Shown one piece after another: positions 5,934 through 16,855 of a stretch of 32,263 nt of DNA (position 1 is the stretch's first letter; each line of letters opens with the position of its first letter). The stretch comes from Paracoccaceae bacterium (GTDB lineage: Bacteria > Pseudomonadota > Alphaproteobacteria > Rhodobacterales > Rhodobacteraceae): contig JANQPC010000058.1 of NCBI GenBank assembly GCA_028285485.1, forward strand, positions 1 to 32,263, given 5' to 3'. Below the pieces are notes generated by a model. That model was not told where the DNA came from. It did not search any database and worked only from the letters and a program-made list of their open reading frames with translations. The position numbers and the translations under genes were made by a program.

Positions 5934-7584
5934 TCACCACCGTTACTTCCGGCTTCTTGCCGATCTCGCTTTGCGCGGTACTGCGCACGATGCGGCGGAA
6001 CTCGTCGGTCAGCGCATCATCATCGATCCGGGTCTTGCGGCTGGCGCGGCCCAGGAACTGGTCGAGGTCGGCCTCGATCACCTCCGCAAGCGGCGCGTTG
6101 GAACTGCCGGTTTCCGGCAGGCCCGAGATCTCGCACCAGGGCTCGCCCAGCGGCTCGCCATCCTCCTCAAGGATCGCGGTCACGAAGACATGGCCGTTGA
6201 GCGCCATGCGAATCCGGTCGCGCACCACGCCATCCAGCGCACCCACATGGATCGCGCCGTCCAGGTAGGTGCGCCCGGCTTCCACATGTTCGGCCACCTC
6301 GGGCGCCGTGCTGGTGAGATCGAGCATCGTGCCATTGGGCGCCACGGCGGCCCCCCGCCCCGCCGCGCGCGCCAGCGTGGCATGGGCGCGCAGATGGCGG
6401 TGCTCGCCATGCATCGGGATCACCATGGCGGGCGCAAGAAGCGCGTGCATCTCTTCCAGATCAGGCCGGTTCGCGTGGCCGGATACGTGGTAGAGGCCCG
6501 AGCTGTCATCCACCACATCCACCCCTATCTCGGAAAACGCATTGATCACCCGGATCACGCCGCGCTCATTGCCGGGAATGGTCTTGGAAGAGAAGAGGAA
6601 CAGGTCGCCCGCCGCCATCTCCAGCCCCAGATACTTGCCGCGCGATAGCTGGCCCGAGGCCGCGCGCCGTTCCCCCTGGCTGCCGGTAACGATCAGCATC
6701 AGGTTTTCGCGGGGGATCTGGGTGGCATCCTCGGGGGCGATCGTGCCCGGGAAATCGGTCAGAACGCCCGTTTCCACCCCCGCCTCGATCATCCGCCGCA
6801 TGGCGCGGCCCAGAAGGCAGATCGAGCGGCCCGCGCGCTGCCCGGCTTCGGCCAGGGTTTTCACCCGCGCGATGTTCGAGGCGAAGGTGGTGGCCACCAC
6901 CATGCCCTTTTGCGCCGCCACAAGCTTCTCGATCTCGGGGCCCACGCTGGATTCAGAGCGCCCGGGATGTTCGGAGAACACATTCGTGCTGTCGCAGATC
7001 AGCGCGTGGACGCCCGGCGCGGCCACATCGGCCCAGAGATCGCGATCGAAGGGTTCGCCCACCACCGGTGCGGTATCGAGCTTGAAATCCCCGGTATGCA
7101 CAACCCGCCCCGCGGGCGTATCGATCACAAGGGCAGAGCTTTCGGGAATCGAATGCGATACGGGCACCATGCCCACGGTGAACGGCCCCGCCTCCGTGGC
7201 CGCGGGCCAGGGCCGCACGATCGTAACCGCCTCTTCCGGTACACCAAACTCCCCCAGCTTGCGCCGCGCGATATTGGCCGTGAAAGGCCGCGCGAAGATC
7301 GGGGCCTTCAGGCGGCTCCAGTAATGGCCCACCGCGCCCACGTGATCTTCATGGGCGTGGGTGATGAAGATGCCCTCGATCCGGTCCGCCCGCTCTTCCA
7401 GCCAGGCGATATCGGGGAAGATGAGATCCACGCCCGGCGTGCCATCCATATCCGGGAAGGTCACGCCGAGATCGACCACGATCAGGCGCTCGGCGCCCTC
7501 GCGCCCATAGCCATACACATAGCAATTCATACCAATCTCCCCCGCGCCGCCGAGGGGAAGATAGATCAGCCTGTCACTGCTCAT
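5917..7584 (-). CDS. rnj: ribonuclease J
   Basis: This 555-residue metallo-beta-lactamase/beta-CASP nuclease carries the metal-binding signature HAHEDH (76-81), the DSTNVFSEHPGRSE segment, and the C-terminal MHGEHRHLRAH motif typical of RNase J. RNase J has endonuclease and 5'-3' exonuclease activity in mRNA decay and rRNA maturation in the cytoplasm. It is the last gene of the long minus-strand unit. Its ATG overlaps the coaX stop by 4 bases (ATGA), so translation is probably coupled. The order nuoN-birA-coaX-rnj is common in alphaproteobacteria. The 3' end overlaps the convergent tautomerase gene, leaving no room for a conventional terminator between the stops. Confidence 0.95.
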   Translation of the reverse strand: MSSDRLIYLPLGGAGEIGMNCYVYGYGREGAERLIVVDLGVTFPDMDGTPGVDLIFPDIAWLEERADRIEGIFITHAHEDHVGAVGHYWSRLKAPIFARPFTANIARRKLGEFGVPEEAVTIVRPWPAATEAGPFTVGMVPVSHSIPESSALVIDTPAGRVVHTGDFKLDTAPVVGEPFDRDLWADVAAPGVHALICDSTNVFSEHPGRSESSVGPEIEKLVAAQKGMVVATTFASNIARVKTLAEAGQRAGRSICLLGRAMRRMIEAGVETGVLTDFPGTIAPEDATQIPRENLMLIVTGSQGERRAASGQLSRGKYLGLEMAAGDLFLFSSKTIPGNERGVIRVINAFSEIGVDVVDDSSGLYHVSGHANRPDLEEMHALLAPAMVIPMHGEHRHLRAHATLARAAGRGAAVAPNGTMLDLTSTAPEVAEHVEAGRTYLDGAIHVGALDGVVRDRIRMALNGHVFVTAILEEDGEPLGEPWCEISGLPETGSSNAPLAEVIEADLDQFLGRASRKTRIDDDALTDEFRRIVRSTAQSEIGKKPEVTVVISRLG

Positions 7585-8360
7585 TCCGCGTTGTTTTCCT
7601 TGTTATATTTGTGGATGACGGTCAGGCCGTGCATCGTGAGGTCTTCTTCAAACCCGTCAAATAGCGCCTCGGACTGCTGAAACAAAGGGGCAAGGCCGCC
7701 GGTGGAGAGAACCCGCATCTCGCCGCCGCGCTCGGCTTTGATCCGATCGCAGATCTCGCGGACCAGCCCGATATACCCCCAGAACACGCCCGATTGCATG
7801 CAGGCCACCGTATTGGTGCCCACCACGCGCTGGGGCTTGGTGATATCCACATGGGGCAGCGCCGCGGCGGCCATGTGCAGCGCCTCCAGGCTGAGGTTCA
7901 CGCCGGGGGCGATCACGCCCCCCACATAGGCGCCGTCGATATCCACCACGTCAAAGGTGGTGGCGGTGCCAAAATCCACAACGATGAGGTTGCCACCGTG
8001 CCGATCGAACGCGCCCGCCGCGTTCACCAGCCGGTCGGGGCCCACTTGCGTGCCCTCATCCACCCGGGGCGGCGCGGGCAGGCGGCAATCGGGTTTGCCC
8101 ACCACAAGCGGGCGGGTGTTGAAGTAGCGATCGGCCAGGATGCGCAGGTTCAGCACCACGCGCGGCACGGTCGACGAGATGATCATCTCGTCAATATCCA
8201 TCTCCAGCCCCTCATGCTTCATCAGGGTGGAAAGCCAGACGTAGTATTGATCCGCCGTGCGCTGCCATTCGGTGGAGGCGCGGAAGGTGGCGAGAAAGCG
8301 CGCCCCATCCCAGATCGCGAAGACGGTGTTGGTATTGCCGCAATCGATGGCCAGAAGCAT
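7581..8360 (-). CDS. coaX: type III pantothenate kinase
   Basis: At 259 residues this has the size and motifs of CoaX, which phosphorylates pantothenate in the first step of coenzyme A synthesis. The phosphate-binding DCGNTNTVFAIWDG stands at 6-19, followed by GPDRLVNAAGAF, VVDFGTATTFDVVD and GVIAPGVNLSLEALH. These are the ASKHA-fold motifs of the type III enzyme. It lies 12 bases after birA and overlaps rnj by 4 bases, so these three housekeeping genes are probably expressed as the tail of the nuo transcript or from an internal promoter that I could not identify. Confidence 0.95.
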   Translation of the reverse strand: MLLAIDCGNTNTVFAIWDGARFLATFRASTEWQRTADQYYVWLSTLMKHEGLEMDIDEMIISSTVPRVVLNLRILADRYFNTRPLVVGKPDCRLPAPPRVDEGTQVGPDRLVNAAGAFDRHGGNLIVVDFGTATTFDVVDIDGAYVGGVIAPGVNLSLEALHMAAAALPHVDITKPQRVVGTNTVACMQSGVFWGYIGLVREICDRIKAERGGEMRVLSTGGLAPLFQQSEALFDGFEEDLTMHGLTVIHKYNKENNAE

Positions 8361-8372
8361 ACGTGCCTCCTT

Positions 8373-9119
8373 TCAGAAAAACACGTCCGCCGCGGGGATG
8401 TGCACGGGGCCGGTGCCGGTGATCAGCACAAGCTGCCCATCGCTATCGACGGTGTCGAAAATGCCGGTTACGGATTTGTTGCCGGTGCGCGCGGTGACCT
8501 GTTCTCCGAGCCGCGCCGCGCGTTCAAGCCAATCCTGGCGGATCGGTTCGAAGCCCAGCCGCTCCAGAATCGATTCCTCGGTCGCGTAGTGGCCCGCGAG
8601 TACATCGAGAAACTCCTCGGCATCCACCTCTTCGCCCGTGGCCTCGGCAAGCGAGATCGGCGGAAAATCCACCGCATCGGGCACATGGGGCGTTTCGCAC
8701 AGGTTCACGCCAAAACCGATGGCCAGCCAGTCAACGCCCTTCGCGCTGCCCGCGCTTTCCAGCAGGATGCCCGCCACCTTGCGGCCGTTCAGAAGCACGT
8801 CATTGGGCCATTTCAGCGAAAGCGCATCGCGCTCGGCCCACATCGCAAGCGTGGCATAAAGCGCGTTGGAGGCGAGGAAGGTGCGCAACGCCGCCCAGGC
8901 GGGCAGGCCCCCTGGGCGCATCACGATGGTGGCGGCCAGGTTGCCGTCCGGGTTCTTCCATACCTTGCCGCGGCGGCCGCGCGGCGCCGTCTGGCGGTGC
9001 GCCATAATCCAGGTGGGCCGGCGCAGGTAGGGGGCAATGCGGGCGGCCTCCGCATTGGTGCTGTCGACCGTCTCCAATACGATCCGGTCGTAGCCTTCGG
9101 GCCAGAGATCAGTTGACAA
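8373..9119 (-). CDS. birA: biotin--[acetyl-CoA-carboxylase] ligase, monofunctional
   Basis: The protein activates biotin with ATP and transfers it to carboxylase carrier proteins. Visible are [12 protein letters not shown] near the N-terminus, [13 protein letters not shown] (48-60, the biotinyl-AMP loop, a variant of GRGRxGR) and [19 protein letters not shown] (103-121). There is no N-terminal winged helix, so it should not repress the biotin operon as E. coli BirA does. The start is uncertain. No ATG fits, and the TTG at 9119 places the first residues ([12 protein letters not shown]) where related proteins begin and overlaps the nuoN stop by 11 bases. A longer frame to 9173 lies inside nuoN and looks non-coding. 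Confidence 0.88.
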   Translation of the reverse strand: MSTDLWPEGYDRIVLETVDSTNAEAARIAPYLRRPTWIMAHRQTAPRGRRGKVWKNPDGNLAATIVMRPGGLPAWAALRTFLASNALYATLAMWAERDALSLKWPNDVLLNGRKVAGILLESAGSAKGVDWLAIGFGVNLCETPHVPDAVDFPPISLAEATGEEVDAEEFLDVLAGHYATEESILERLGFEPIRQDWLERAARLGEQVTARTGNKSVTGIFDTVDSDGQLVLITGTGPVHIPAADVFF

Positions 9120-10548
9120 GGGTCGCCGCGGCGGCGGCGGCAATCGCCTCAACGCCGAACAGGTTGATGACACCCAGCACCATCGCGGCCGCGCTGGCCA
9201 TCAGGAAGCCCGCCAAGACCGGATTGCCGCCGGGATCGAGCGCATCGCGCTCTTCCCCGAAATACATCAGGTAGACGATGCGCAGATAGTAGAAGGCGCC
9301 GATGACCGAGGCGATCACCCCTGCCACCGCAAGCCAGGCCAGACCGGCCTCCACGGCGGCCAGAAGCACGTAATACTTGCCGAAGAACCCCACGAGCGGC
9401 GGCACCCCGGCAAGGCTGAAAAGCAGAACCAGCATCGCAAGCGCCTTTGCCGGGCTCTGGCGCGAATACATGTTGAGGCTCGCGATATCGGTCACGTTCT
9501 GCCCATCGCGTTCCATTGACAGGATGAAAGCAAAGGTGCCCACGTTCATCGTGACATAGATCGCCATGTAGACGAGCATTGCCTGCACGCCGAAGGCCGT
9601 GCCCGCCGCCAGCCCCATGATGGCAAAGCCCATATGGGCGATGGAACTATAGGCCATCAGCCGCTTGATATCGCGCTGGCCGATGGCGGCGATTGCGCCG
9701 AGGAACATCGAGGCCACCGAAAGCAGCGCCAGAACCTGCTGCCAATCCGCCACCACGCCGCCGAAGGCATCGTGCATCACACGGGCAAATAGCGCCATCG
9801 CGGCCACTTTCGGCGCGGTGGCAAAGAAGGCGGTGACGGGCGTGGGCGAGCCCTCATACACATCCGGTGTCCACATATGGAACGGTACGGCGGAGACCTT
9901 GAAGGCAAGCCCGGTGATCAGGAACACCAGGCCGATCAGAAGGCCGAGGGAGACGTCATCCCCCGAGGCCGCCGAGATGATGCCCGAGAAGAGCGTGGTG
10001 CCGGTGTAGCCGTAGGTGAGCGAGGCGCCGTAGAGCAGAAGGCCCGAGGAGAGCGCCCCAAGCACGAAGTATTTCAGCCCGGCCTCAGTGGATTTCACGC
10101 TGTCGCGCCGGAGCGAGGCCACCACGTAGAGCGAGAGCGATTGCAGCTCGAGCCCCATATAAAGCGTCATCAGATCGCCAGCGGAGACCATGACCATCAT
10201 GCCGATGGCCGCAAGGGCAATCAGGATCGGGTATTCGAAGCGCAAGAGGTTGCGCCGCGCCATGTAATCCTCGCTCATCACAAGGATCGCGGCGGCGGAG
10301 ACGAGGATCATCACCTTGGCGAAGCGGGAAAACGCATCGTCGATGAACATGCCGCCGAAGGCCGCGTTGCTGCCCTGCCCGCCGATCCCGATCCAGACGG
10401 CGATAAGAACGAGGAAGGCAGAGGTGACCCAGGTGAGCATCGGGGCCGTCCGATCCTTGCCCGTGTAGACCCCGAAAAGCAGCGCGCCCATCGCGTAGAT
10501 CGCGATCACAACCTCGGGGAGCACGGCGATGAAATCGGCAGAGGTCAT
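9109..10548 (-). CDS. nuoN: NADH-quinone oxidoreductase subunit N
   Basis: This 478-residue, highly hydrophobic protein is one of the three antiporter-like proton-channel subunits of complex I. The segments [20 protein letters not shown] and [14 protein letters not shown] are typical of NuoN, with the conserved Lys and His/Glu positions of the proton path. The ATG at 10548 is chosen over the longer frame because [14 protein letters not shown] is the normal N-terminus, GAGGGC precedes it, and nuoM ends 10 bases upstream. Last structural nuo gene in the operon, overlapping the birA start. Confidence 0.96.
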   Translation of the reverse strand: MTSADFIAVLPEVVIAIYAMGALLFGVYTGKDRTAPMLTWVTSAFLVLIAVWIGIGGQGSNAAFGGMFIDDAFSRFAKVMILVSAAAILVMSEDYMARRNLLRFEYPILIALAAIGMMVMVSAGDLMTLYMGLELQSLSLYVVASLRRDSVKSTEAGLKYFVLGALSSGLLLYGASLTYGYTGTTLFSGIISAASGDDVSLGLLIGLVFLITGLAFKVSAVPFHMWTPDVYEGSPTPVTAFFATAPKVAAMALFARVMHDAFGGVVADWQQVLALLSVASMFLGAIAAIGQRDIKRLMAYSSIAHMGFAIMGLAAGTAFGVQAMLVYMAIYVTMNVGTFAFILSMERDGQNVTDIASLNMYSRQSPAKALAMLVLLFSLAGVPPLVGFFGKYYVLLAAVEAGLAWLAVAGVIASVIGAFYYLRIVYLMYFGEERDALDPGGNPVLAGFLMASAAAMVLGVINLFGVEAIAAAAAATLVN

Positions 10549-10558
10549 GTCTGCGCCC

Positions 10559-12094
10559 TCACTTCTCGGCCAGCCGCGTATCGGCGGCAAGCAGGGCCAG
10601 ATCGTAGTTTTCAACCAGATTGGCAACCGATGGCCCGATGATATCGGTTACAAGGCTGGGATAGACGCCCAGAAGCAGCGTCATCACGATGAGCGGCGCA
10701 AAGATTGCGCGTTCGCGCGCCGTCATATCGGTGATCGATTTCAGGCTTTCCTTGATCAGATCGCCCATCACCACACGGCGGTAGAGCCAGAGCGCGTAGG
10801 CCGCCGAAAGGATCACGCCCGTGGCGGCCACCGCGGCAACCCAGGTGTTAACCTGGAACACGCCGATCAGCGTGAGGAATTCGCCGATGAAGCCCGAGGT
10901 GCCCGGCAGGCCCACATTGGCCATCGTGAACAGCATGAATATCGCCGCATAGGCGGGCATCCGGTTCACAAGGCCCCCATAGGCATCGATCTCGCGGGTG
11001 TGCATACGGTCATAGATCACGCCCACGCAGAGGAAGAGCGCGCCGGAAATAAAGCCATGGCTGATCATCTGGAAAATCGCGCCATCAAGCCCCTGCTGGT
11101 TCACCGCGAAGATCCCCATCGTGACAAATCCCATATGGGCGACGGAGGAGTAGGCGATGAGCTTCTTCATATCCTTCTGCGCCAGCGCCACGAGCGAGGT
11201 ATAGACGATGGCGATGGCCGATAGCCACAAAACGAAGGGGGCCAGAAGATCCGAGGCCACCGGGAACATCGGCACCGAGAAGCGCAAAAACCCGTAGCCG
11301 CCCATCTTCAGAAGGATCGCGGCCAGCACGACCGAACCCGCGGTGGGCGCCTGCACATGGGCATCGGGCAGCCAGGTATGCACCGGCCACATCGGCATCT
11401 TCACCGCGAAGGAGGCAAAAAACGCGATCCAGAGCAGGGTTTGCAACCCGCCCACGATCTGGATGCCGAGAAGGCTGAACGTGTCAGACCCGAACTGGTG
11501 GTTCAGAAGCGTGGGGATATCGGTGGTGCCCGCATCCACATACATCGCGATCATCGCGACCAGCATCAGAACAGAGCCAAGGAAGGTGTAGAGGAAGAAC
11601 TTGAACGAGGCGTAGATCCGTTCCTTTCCGCCCCAGATCCCGATGATGAGGAACATCGGGATCAGCCCGCCTTCGAAGAAAAGGTAGAACAGCACCAGAT
11701 CGAGCGCCGCGAACACGCCGATCATCAGCGTTTCCAGCACCAGAAAGGCGATCATGTATTCCTTGACGCGATCCTTCACCTCCCAGCACGAGGCGATGAC
11801 AAGCGGCATCAGGAAGGTTGTCAGCATGATGAAGAGGATCGAAATCCCATCGACCCCCATTTTGTAGGTCAGGCCGAGGATCCATTCGCGTTCTTCCACG
11901 AACTGGAAATCGGGATTGTTGGGATCGAACCCGGTGATCAGGAAGATCGAGATCAGGAAGGTGGCGGTGGTTGCGATGAGCGCAAGCCACTTGGCGTTTT
12001 TCTGCGCCGCCTCATCTTCGCCCCGGAGGAAGAAGCCCAGGATCGCCGCCGCCACGAGCGGCAGGAAGGTGATGATGGAAAGCAGGTTATCCAT
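10559..12094 (-). CDS. nuoM: NADH-quinone oxidoreductase subunit M
   Basis: This 511-residue membrane protein is the second antiporter-like subunit of the complex I membrane arm. Diagnostic stretches include [20 protein letters not shown] (with the conserved Glu of TM5), [20 protein letters not shown] and [18 protein letters not shown]. Length is normal for the family. Its ATG lies inside the last codons of the 82-residue membrane-protein gene (8-base overlap), and nuoN follows after 10 bases. Confidence 0.97.
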   Translation of the reverse strand: MDNLLSIITFLPLVAAAILGFFLRGEDEAAQKNAKWLALIATTATFLISIFLITGFDPNNPDFQFVEEREWILGLTYKMGVDGISILFIMLTTFLMPLVIASCWEVKDRVKEYMIAFLVLETLMIGVFAALDLVLFYLFFEGGLIPMFLIIGIWGGKERIYASFKFFLYTFLGSVLMLVAMIAMYVDAGTTDIPTLLNHQFGSDTFSLLGIQIVGGLQTLLWIAFFASFAVKMPMWPVHTWLPDAHVQAPTAGSVVLAAILLKMGGYGFLRFSVPMFPVASDLLAPFVLWLSAIAIVYTSLVALAQKDMKKLIAYSSVAHMGFVTMGIFAVNQQGLDGAIFQMISHGFISGALFLCVGVIYDRMHTREIDAYGGLVNRMPAYAAIFMLFTMANVGLPGTSGFIGEFLTLIGVFQVNTWVAAVAATGVILSAAYALWLYRRVVMGDLIKESLKSITDMTARERAIFAPLIVMTLLLGVYPSLVTDIIGPSVANLVENYDLALLAADTRLAEK

Positions 12095-12335
12095 TCAGAT
12101 CCTCACTCTTCGCAAAGATCGCAAAGGCGATCACGGCGAACATCAGCGCGGTGGTAAAGGCCACGGCCCAGTGCCAGAGCGCGGCGCCGGTGGCCCCGTA
12201 AAGCAGCGCGCCCACGAGGATCAGGCCTACCGGCGCCTGTTTTGCGCCGATCGGGGCAACCCCGGCCCAGACGCCGCCGACGATCATGATCACCGCGCCG
12301 ATCAGAAGGCCGGCGGTGAGAAGCAGGCCCCCCAT
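12087..12335 (-). CDS. 82-aa three-helix membrane protein between nuoL and nuoM
   Basis: The ATG at 12335 overlaps the nuoL stop by one base (TGATG), and the stop overlaps nuoM by 8 bases, so the gene is translationally coupled to both neighbours. The product is 82 residues with three hydrophobic segments (about 3-23, 33-53 and 57-75) and a short charged tail (KSEDLNG). There are no recognised catalytic motifs. Extra reading frames at such places are known in Paracoccus and Rhodobacter nuo clusters. A role in assembly or as a supernumerary membrane subunit of complex I is inference from position only. Confidence 0.8.
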   Translation of the reverse strand: MGGLLLTAGLLIGAVIMIVGGVWAGVAPIGAKQAPVGLILVGALLYGATGAALWHWAVAFTTALMFAVIAFAIFAKSEDLNG

Positions 12336-14488
12336 CACTCGGCCCCCCCGCTCAATGTCATCAGCGAGACGAGGATCACGATGCCGATCACCATCGCGAA
12401 GGCGTAGGTGAAGATGTAGCCCGATTGAGCGCGGCCCGCGAGGCGGGTGAAGAACGGCACGACGCCCATTGCCAGCCCGTTGATGCCGCCGTCGATCACG
12501 TTGCCATCCCCCCGCGTCCAGAGGAAACCGCCGATCCAGCGCGCGGGGCGCACGAAGAGGAAATCGTAGGCCTCGTCGAAATACCACTTGTTGAGCAGGA
12601 ACTGGTAAAGCGGCTGCTGGTTGGCGGCGAGCTTCGCGGGCCAGTCGGGCCGCCGGATATACATCTGGTAGGCTCCCGCAAGGCCGAGGAGCATCGCGAT
12701 GAACGGGCTCCAGATCACCCAGGCCGGCACGTGGTGGGCATCGTCGAGCACGGTATTGTCGGGAGCCATGTAGATCGCGCCCTCGCCGGGAAGCGGATGC
12801 GTTCCATCCCCGAGATCGCCGTGGCTGCCATCGGCGGCCTCACCCTCGGCGGCATCGCCCTCCGCCGCTTCCGTCGCCGCATGGGCGGCGCCCGGAAGAT
12901 GGGCAGGCGGGGCGGAGGCATGCACCTCATCGGTGGGGATGCCGAAGAACACCTCCACCTTATGGTGATCGCCGAAGAAGGGCTTGTACCAGATCATGCC
13001 CGCGAAAATCGCGCCCAGCGCCAGCACGCCCAGGGGCGCCAGCATGGTGGGCGGGCTTTCATGGGCATGGTCATGGGTTTTCATGCTGCCGCGCGGCTTG
13101 CCATAGAAGGTCAGAAACATCAGCCGCCACGAGTAGAAGCTTGTGAAGAGCGCCGCGATCACCAGCGCCCAGAAGGCAAAGAGCGCCACGCCCGTGCCGC
13201 CCGCATAGGCGCTCTCGATGATCGCATCCTTCGAGATGAAGCCCGCAAAGCCAATGGGAACGCCGCCCAGCTTGATCAGCGTGGCCGGGATGCCCACACC
13301 GGTGATCGCCAGCGTGCCGATCATCATCGCCCAGAACGTGTAGGGGATCTTCTTCCGCAGGCCGCCATAGTTCCGCATATCCTGCTCATGGTGCATGGCG
13401 TGGATGACCGAGCCTGCGCCGAGAAACAGCATCGCCTTGAAGAACGCGTGCGTGAAGAGGTGGAACATCGCCACCGAATAAACGCCCACGCCCGCCGCCA
13501 CGAACATGTAGCCAAGCTGGGAACAGGTTGAATAGGCGATCACGCGCTTGATGTCGTTCTGCACGAGGCCCACGGTTGCGGCGAAAAACGCGGTGACCGC
13601 GCCCAGCGCCACAATGAAGCCGGTGGCGATCGGCGCAAATTCCATCACCGGAGACATGCGGCAGACGAGGAACACGCCCGCCGTTACCATCGTGGCGGCG
13701 TGGATCAGCGCGGAGACCGGCGTTGGCCCTTCCATCGCATCGGGCAGCCAGGTGTGCAGGATCAGCTGGGCCGATTTGCCCATCGCGCCGATGAACAGCA
13801 GGAAGGCAACAAGCTCAGCCGCGTTCCACTCGCGCCAGAGGAAGTTTAGCTGGGTTTCGGCCAGTTCGGGCGCGGCGGCGAAAATATCGTCAAACCGCAC
13901 GGAATCGACGAGGAAGAAGATCGCCAGAATCCCCAGCATGAAGCCGAAATCGCCCACCCGGTTGACCACGAAGGCCTTGATCGCAGCGGCGTTGGCGCTG
14001 GGTTTGCGGAAATAGAAGCCGATCAGCAGGTAGGAGGCGAGGCCCACGCCCTCCCACCCGAAGAACATCTGCACAAGGTTGTCGGCCGTCACCAGCATCA
14101 ACATCGCGAAGGTGAAGAATGACAGGTAGGCGAAGAAACGCGGGCGATAGCTTTCGCCTTCGCGGAAGTTCTCGTCATGCGCCATGTAGCCGAAGCTGTA
14201 GAGATGGACGAGCGCGGAGACCGTGGTGATCACGATCAGCATGATCGCCGTCAGCCTGTCGAGCCGGATCGCCCAATCCGCGCTGAGGCTGCCGCTTTCG
14301 ATCCAGCGCAGGATCTGGATCTGCTGCATCTGGCCATCGAAGGTCAGGAACACGATCCAAGACAGGACGGCGGAGAGAAACAAAAGGCCCGTGGCCACCC
14401 ACATCGCCGCGTCTTCGCCCAGAAGCCGCCAGCCGAAGCCGCAGATCAGCGCGCCGACAAGGGGCGCAAAGAGGATGATCGTCTCCAT
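12335..14488 (-). CDS. nuoL: NADH-quinone oxidoreductase subunit L
   Basis: This 717-residue protein is the distal antiporter-like subunit, with the long lateral helix at the C-terminus. Family stretches include [39 protein letters not shown] and [18 protein letters not shown]. Between about residues 510 and 600 there is a long hydrophilic loop rich in Ala, Glu, Gly and His (DEVHASAPP ... [21 protein letters not shown]), an enlargement compared with E. coli NuoL (613 aa). nuoK ends 4 bases upstream of the ATG. Confidence 0.97.
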   Translation of the reverse strand: METIILFAPLVGALICGFGWRLLGEDAAMWVATGLLFLSAVLSWIVFLTFDGQMQQIQILRWIESGSLSADWAIRLDRLTAIMLIVITTVSALVHLYSFGYMAHDENFREGESYRPRFFAYLSFFTFAMLMLVTADNLVQMFFGWEGVGLASYLLIGFYFRKPSANAAAIKAFVVNRVGDFGFMLGILAIFFLVDSVRFDDIFAAAPELAETQLNFLWREWNAAELVAFLLFIGAMGKSAQLILHTWLPDAMEGPTPVSALIHAATMVTAGVFLVCRMSPVMEFAPIATGFIVALGAVTAFFAATVGLVQNDIKRVIAYSTCSQLGYMFVAAGVGVYSVAMFHLFTHAFFKAMLFLGAGSVIHAMHHEQDMRNYGGLRKKIPYTFWAMMIGTLAITGVGIPATLIKLGGVPIGFAGFISKDAIIESAYAGGTGVALFAFWALVIAALFTSFYSWRLMFLTFYGKPRGSMKTHDHAHESPPTMLAPLGVLALGAIFAGMIWYKPFFGDHHKVEVFFGIPTDEVHASAPPAHLPGAAHAATEAAEGDAAEGEAADGSHGDLGDGTHPLPGEGAIYMAPDNTVLDDAHHVPAWVIWSPFIAMLLGLAGAYQMYIRRPDWPAKLAANQQPLYQFLLNKWYFDEAYDFLFVRPARWIGGFLWTRGDGNVIDGGINGLAMGVVPFFTRLAGRAQSGYIFTYAFAMVIGIVILVSLMTLSGGAE

Positions 14489-14492
14489 GCCC

Positions 14493-14798
14493 CTACCCTT
14501 TCATGACGTTGACATCTTCAACGTCGATCGTGCCGCGGTTGCGGAAGAAGCAGACAAGGATCGCAAGGCCGATCGCGGCCTCTGCCGCGGCCACCGTCAG
14601 GACGAAGAGCGTGAAGACCTGGCCCACGAGATCGCCGAGGAAAGAGGAGAAGGCGACAAGGTTGATGTTGACGGCCAGCAGGATCAGTTCGATCGACATC
14701 AGCAGGATGATCACGTTCTTGCGGTTCAGAAACAGCCCGAAGATGCCGATCACGAAAAGCACGGCGGCCACCGTCAGGTAATGTTCTAGTCCGACCAT
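14493..14798 (-). CDS. nuoK: NADH-quinone oxidoreductase subunit K
   Basis: At 101 residues with three transmembrane helices this is NuoK (ND4L homologue). The two conserved membrane Glu residues of the proton path are seen in [11 protein letters not shown] and [17 protein letters not shown] precedes the ATG. The 74 bases upstream, after the secreted-protein gene, contain a CCGCCC/GGGCGG hairpin (14849-14866) without a T-run and no gene. Confidence 0.97.
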   Translation of the reverse strand: MVGLEHYLTVAAVLFVIGIFGLFLNRKNVIILLMSIELILLAVNINLVAFSSFLGDLVGQVFTLFVLTVAAAEAAIGLAILVCFFRNRGTIDVEDVNVMKG

Positions 14799-14872
14799 GC
14801 CGGCCCCTCTTTCTCGTCATCCCGGGCGCTTTGGCCCGCTTGGTGTTGCCGCCCAGTGCCGGGCGGAGGCAG

Positions 14873-15358
14873 TCAGTTCAGCGCAAACGGCGCTTTTTCG
14901 CCCCGGAGGCCCGGGTACAGCGCGGCGCAGGCGCAGGGTTCGGCCGCAAGCGTGGCCAGTTCGATATCTTCGCCCGTCCGCTCCAGCGCCATGGCAAGGC
15001 GTTTGAAGCTGAAAAGCGTGGGCGCCGCGGCGGTTTCGGTTTCGATAATGCCAAGCGCGCGTTCGGTGCGGTCAAACGGCGCGCGGGCGGTAATGCGTTC
15101 TTCCCGCGTGCGGGTTCTCAGAAACGCGCCGGTTCGGCAATCCGCCACCACCAGATCGATATAGACGCCCTCCTGGCTCCACCATTCCCCGTAAAGCACG
15201 CGGCCCTCGCCCAGATCGCGATGCCCGCGTTCGCCGCCGTGGGAGGGATGGGTGGTGCGATCGCAGTCGCCCAGCGTGAGCGCCTCGCCACGCGCGGCAA
15301 AGAGCACCGCGGCAACGGCGATGGCAATCCCGATGGCTATGATACCGCCCCGCGTCAC
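14873..15358 (-). CDS. predicted exported 161-aa protein between nuoJ and nuoK
   Basis: The start is GTG at 15358, overlapping the nuoJ stop by 3 bases (GTGA). The N-terminus has a hydrophobic segment ([19 protein letters not shown]), a signal peptide or membrane anchor, followed by a hydrophilic domain with four Cys (in GDCDR, VADCR and the pair CAC). I do not recognise the family. The overlap with nuoJ and near contact with nuoK argue that it is a real operon gene. The mature part should face the periplasm. Confidence 0.7.
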   Translation of the reverse strand: MTRGGIIAIGIAIAVAAVLFAARGEALTLGDCDRTTHPSHGGERGHRDLGEGRVLYGEWWSQEGVYIDLVVADCRTGAFLRTRTREERITARAPFDRTERALGIIETETAAAPTLFSFKRLAMALERTGEDIELATLAAEPCACAALYPGLRGEKAPFALN

Positions 15359-15969
15359 AGCCCCTGCCCCGGCTTGACGTCTTTCAGCTCCATCGCCTTG
15401 GCCGGATCGCGATACATCTGCGCCAGCACATCCTGGCGCTTGATATCGGCCCGGTGGCGCAGGGTCAGAACGATTGCGCCCACCATGGCCACCAGCAGGA
15501 TCAGCCCCGCAAGCTGGAAAAGCAGGATGTAGTCATCGTAGATGATTTCGCCCAAGGCGCGGGTGTTATGCGCCTCCTCCAGCCCCGGCGTGACGGCCAG
15601 GCGCAGATCCGTGGCCTGTTCGGCGAATTCCCACACCCCGAAGGCGATGCCAAGCTGCATCAGAAGCACGATCCCGATCAGAAGCGCGAGCGGCACGTAT
15701 TTTGCCATCTCCGCCTTGAGTTCAGCGAAATCGACATCGAGCATCATCACCACGAAGAGGAACAGCACCGCGACGGCGCCCACATAGACGATGATCAGCA
15801 GCATCGCCACGAACTCTGCCCCCAAAAGCACGAACAGCCCGGCGGCAGACAGGAAGGCGAGGATCAGCCAGAGCACCGAATGCACCGGGTTCCGGGCGAT
15901 CACGGTGAACAGCCCGCCCGCGATCACCGATATGGCGAAGAGGTAGAAGGCGTAATCGGCAACCGTCAT
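15355..15969 (-). CDS. nuoJ: NADH-quinone oxidoreductase subunit J
   Basis: This 204-residue protein with five predicted transmembrane helices is NuoJ (ND6 homologue). Diagnostic is the TM3 region [20 protein letters not shown], which contains the pi-bulge helix near the E-channel. The frame is open well upstream, but [12 protein letters not shown] at 15969 is the natural start and overlaps the stop of the CMD-family gene by 4 bases (ATGA). The C-terminus is extended by a basic tail after the last helix ([14 protein letters not shown]). Confidence 0.95.
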   Translation of the reverse strand: MTVADYAFYLFAISVIAGGLFTVIARNPVHSVLWLILAFLSAAGLFVLLGAEFVAMLLIIVYVGAVAVLFLFVVMMLDVDFAELKAEMAKYVPLALLIGIVLLMQLGIAFGVWEFAEQATDLRLAVTPGLEEAHNTRALGEIIYDDYILLFQLAGLILLVAMVGAIVLTLRHRADIKRQDVLAQMYRDPAKAMELKDVKPGQGL

Positions 15970-16373
15970 TGCGATGTCTCCCCAGCGTCCATCACCTCGC
16001 GCGCCAGTTCCATGGCCTTGGTCATGGCCGGCACGCCGCCAAACACGCCCATCAGCGCAATGGTTTCGGCGATTTCCTGTTTCGTGGCGCCTGCTTCCAG
16101 CGCGTGGCGCACGGTGATGCGCACCTGGGCCTCGGCCTGCGCGCCGAGGATCGTCAGCGCGCCGAGGGTTAGCAGCATGCGGGTTTTGGCATCGAGGCCC
16201 TCGGGGCTGAGCCCCTTGCCCATGAATGCCTCCATCAGATCCTTGGGCAGCGTGGGCACCAGCGCCTCGAACCCCTTGGGCGTGAACGTCTCCAGCGCCG
16301 GATTGACGGCCTTCGCCCAATCCTGCCCGAGGCGCATCATCTCCTCGAAGGGGTTATGCGGGGGGGTGGTCAT
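15966..16373 (-). CDS. carboxymuconolactone decarboxylase (CMD) family protein
   Basis: This 135-residue protein fits the all-helical CMD/AhpD-like fold. The core [20 protein letters not shown], followed by [14 protein letters not shown], matches the PcaC-like branch. The CxxC and His redox centre of AhpD is absent; the position reads [12 protein letters not shown], so it is not a thiol peroxidase. The family role in 4-carboxymuconolactone decarboxylation cannot be assumed here. It overlaps the preceding secreted-protein gene and the following nuoJ by 4 bases each, so it is fully integrated in the nuo operon. Confidence 0.85.
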   Translation of the reverse strand: MTTPPHNPFEEMMRLGQDWAKAVNPALETFTPKGFEALVPTLPKDLMEAFMGKGLSPEGLDAKTRMLLTLGALTILGAQAEAQVRITVRHALEAGATKQEIAETIALMGVFGGVPAMTKAMELAREVMDAGETSQ

Positions 16374-16855
16374 AGATCACAGCGCCCCTGGGCAATCACC
16401 CTTGCGCCAATCCAATCAGCCCCGTCAATTTCGAGAGGTACCAGCAGCAGGCGCACCAGCTCACCCTCCCGCAGGAACACCGTGTCGTTCACTGTGCCGG
16501 ACCTGCCATCCGGCTGCCACGCGCCGGGAAAGTCGGCCAGAAGCTGCTCGAAGATCTCGGTTACAAGCGCATTGAGATCATACGCGCCCATGGACATCCT
16601 ACATTCACATTCGTTGGGGCGCGACCTTATGCTGACGACGACCTCCGGTTCATAGACGATAGCATCATCGATCATCCGGAAGCCCGCCCTCCCAGCAAGC
16701 CTAGAGAAATCGCGGAATGTCGGCGCGGCTGCCATGCAGACGTTAGAGAACAAATTTGCGCGTTCCGAATGCCAAGCCGCTTCATCCACCTGAGCGCTGG
16801 CTGGTTGGAGCGCACAGAGAAGCACGCCCAAGTATATGATGCATTTCGGCTTCAC
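16370..16855 (-). CDS. predicted secreted 161-aa protein between nuoI and the CMD gene
   Basis: The chosen start is the GTG at 16855, which overlaps the nuoI stop by 4 bases (GTGA); an upstream extension lies inside nuoI in another frame. The product begins [21 protein letters not shown], a good signal peptide with probable cleavage after ASA. The mature part has Cys residues in [16 protein letters not shown] and GRCDL, suggesting disulfides in the periplasm. Family not recognised. It overlaps the CMD-family gene by 4 bases. Confidence 0.72.
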   Translation of the reverse strand: MKPKCIIYLGVLLCALQPASAQVDEAAWHSERANLFSNVCMAAAPTFRDFSRLAGRAGFRMIDDAIVYEPEVVVSIRSRPNECECRMSMGAYDLNALVTEIFEQLLADFPGAWQPDGRSGTVNDTVFLREGELVRLLLVPLEIDGADWIGARVIAQGRCDL

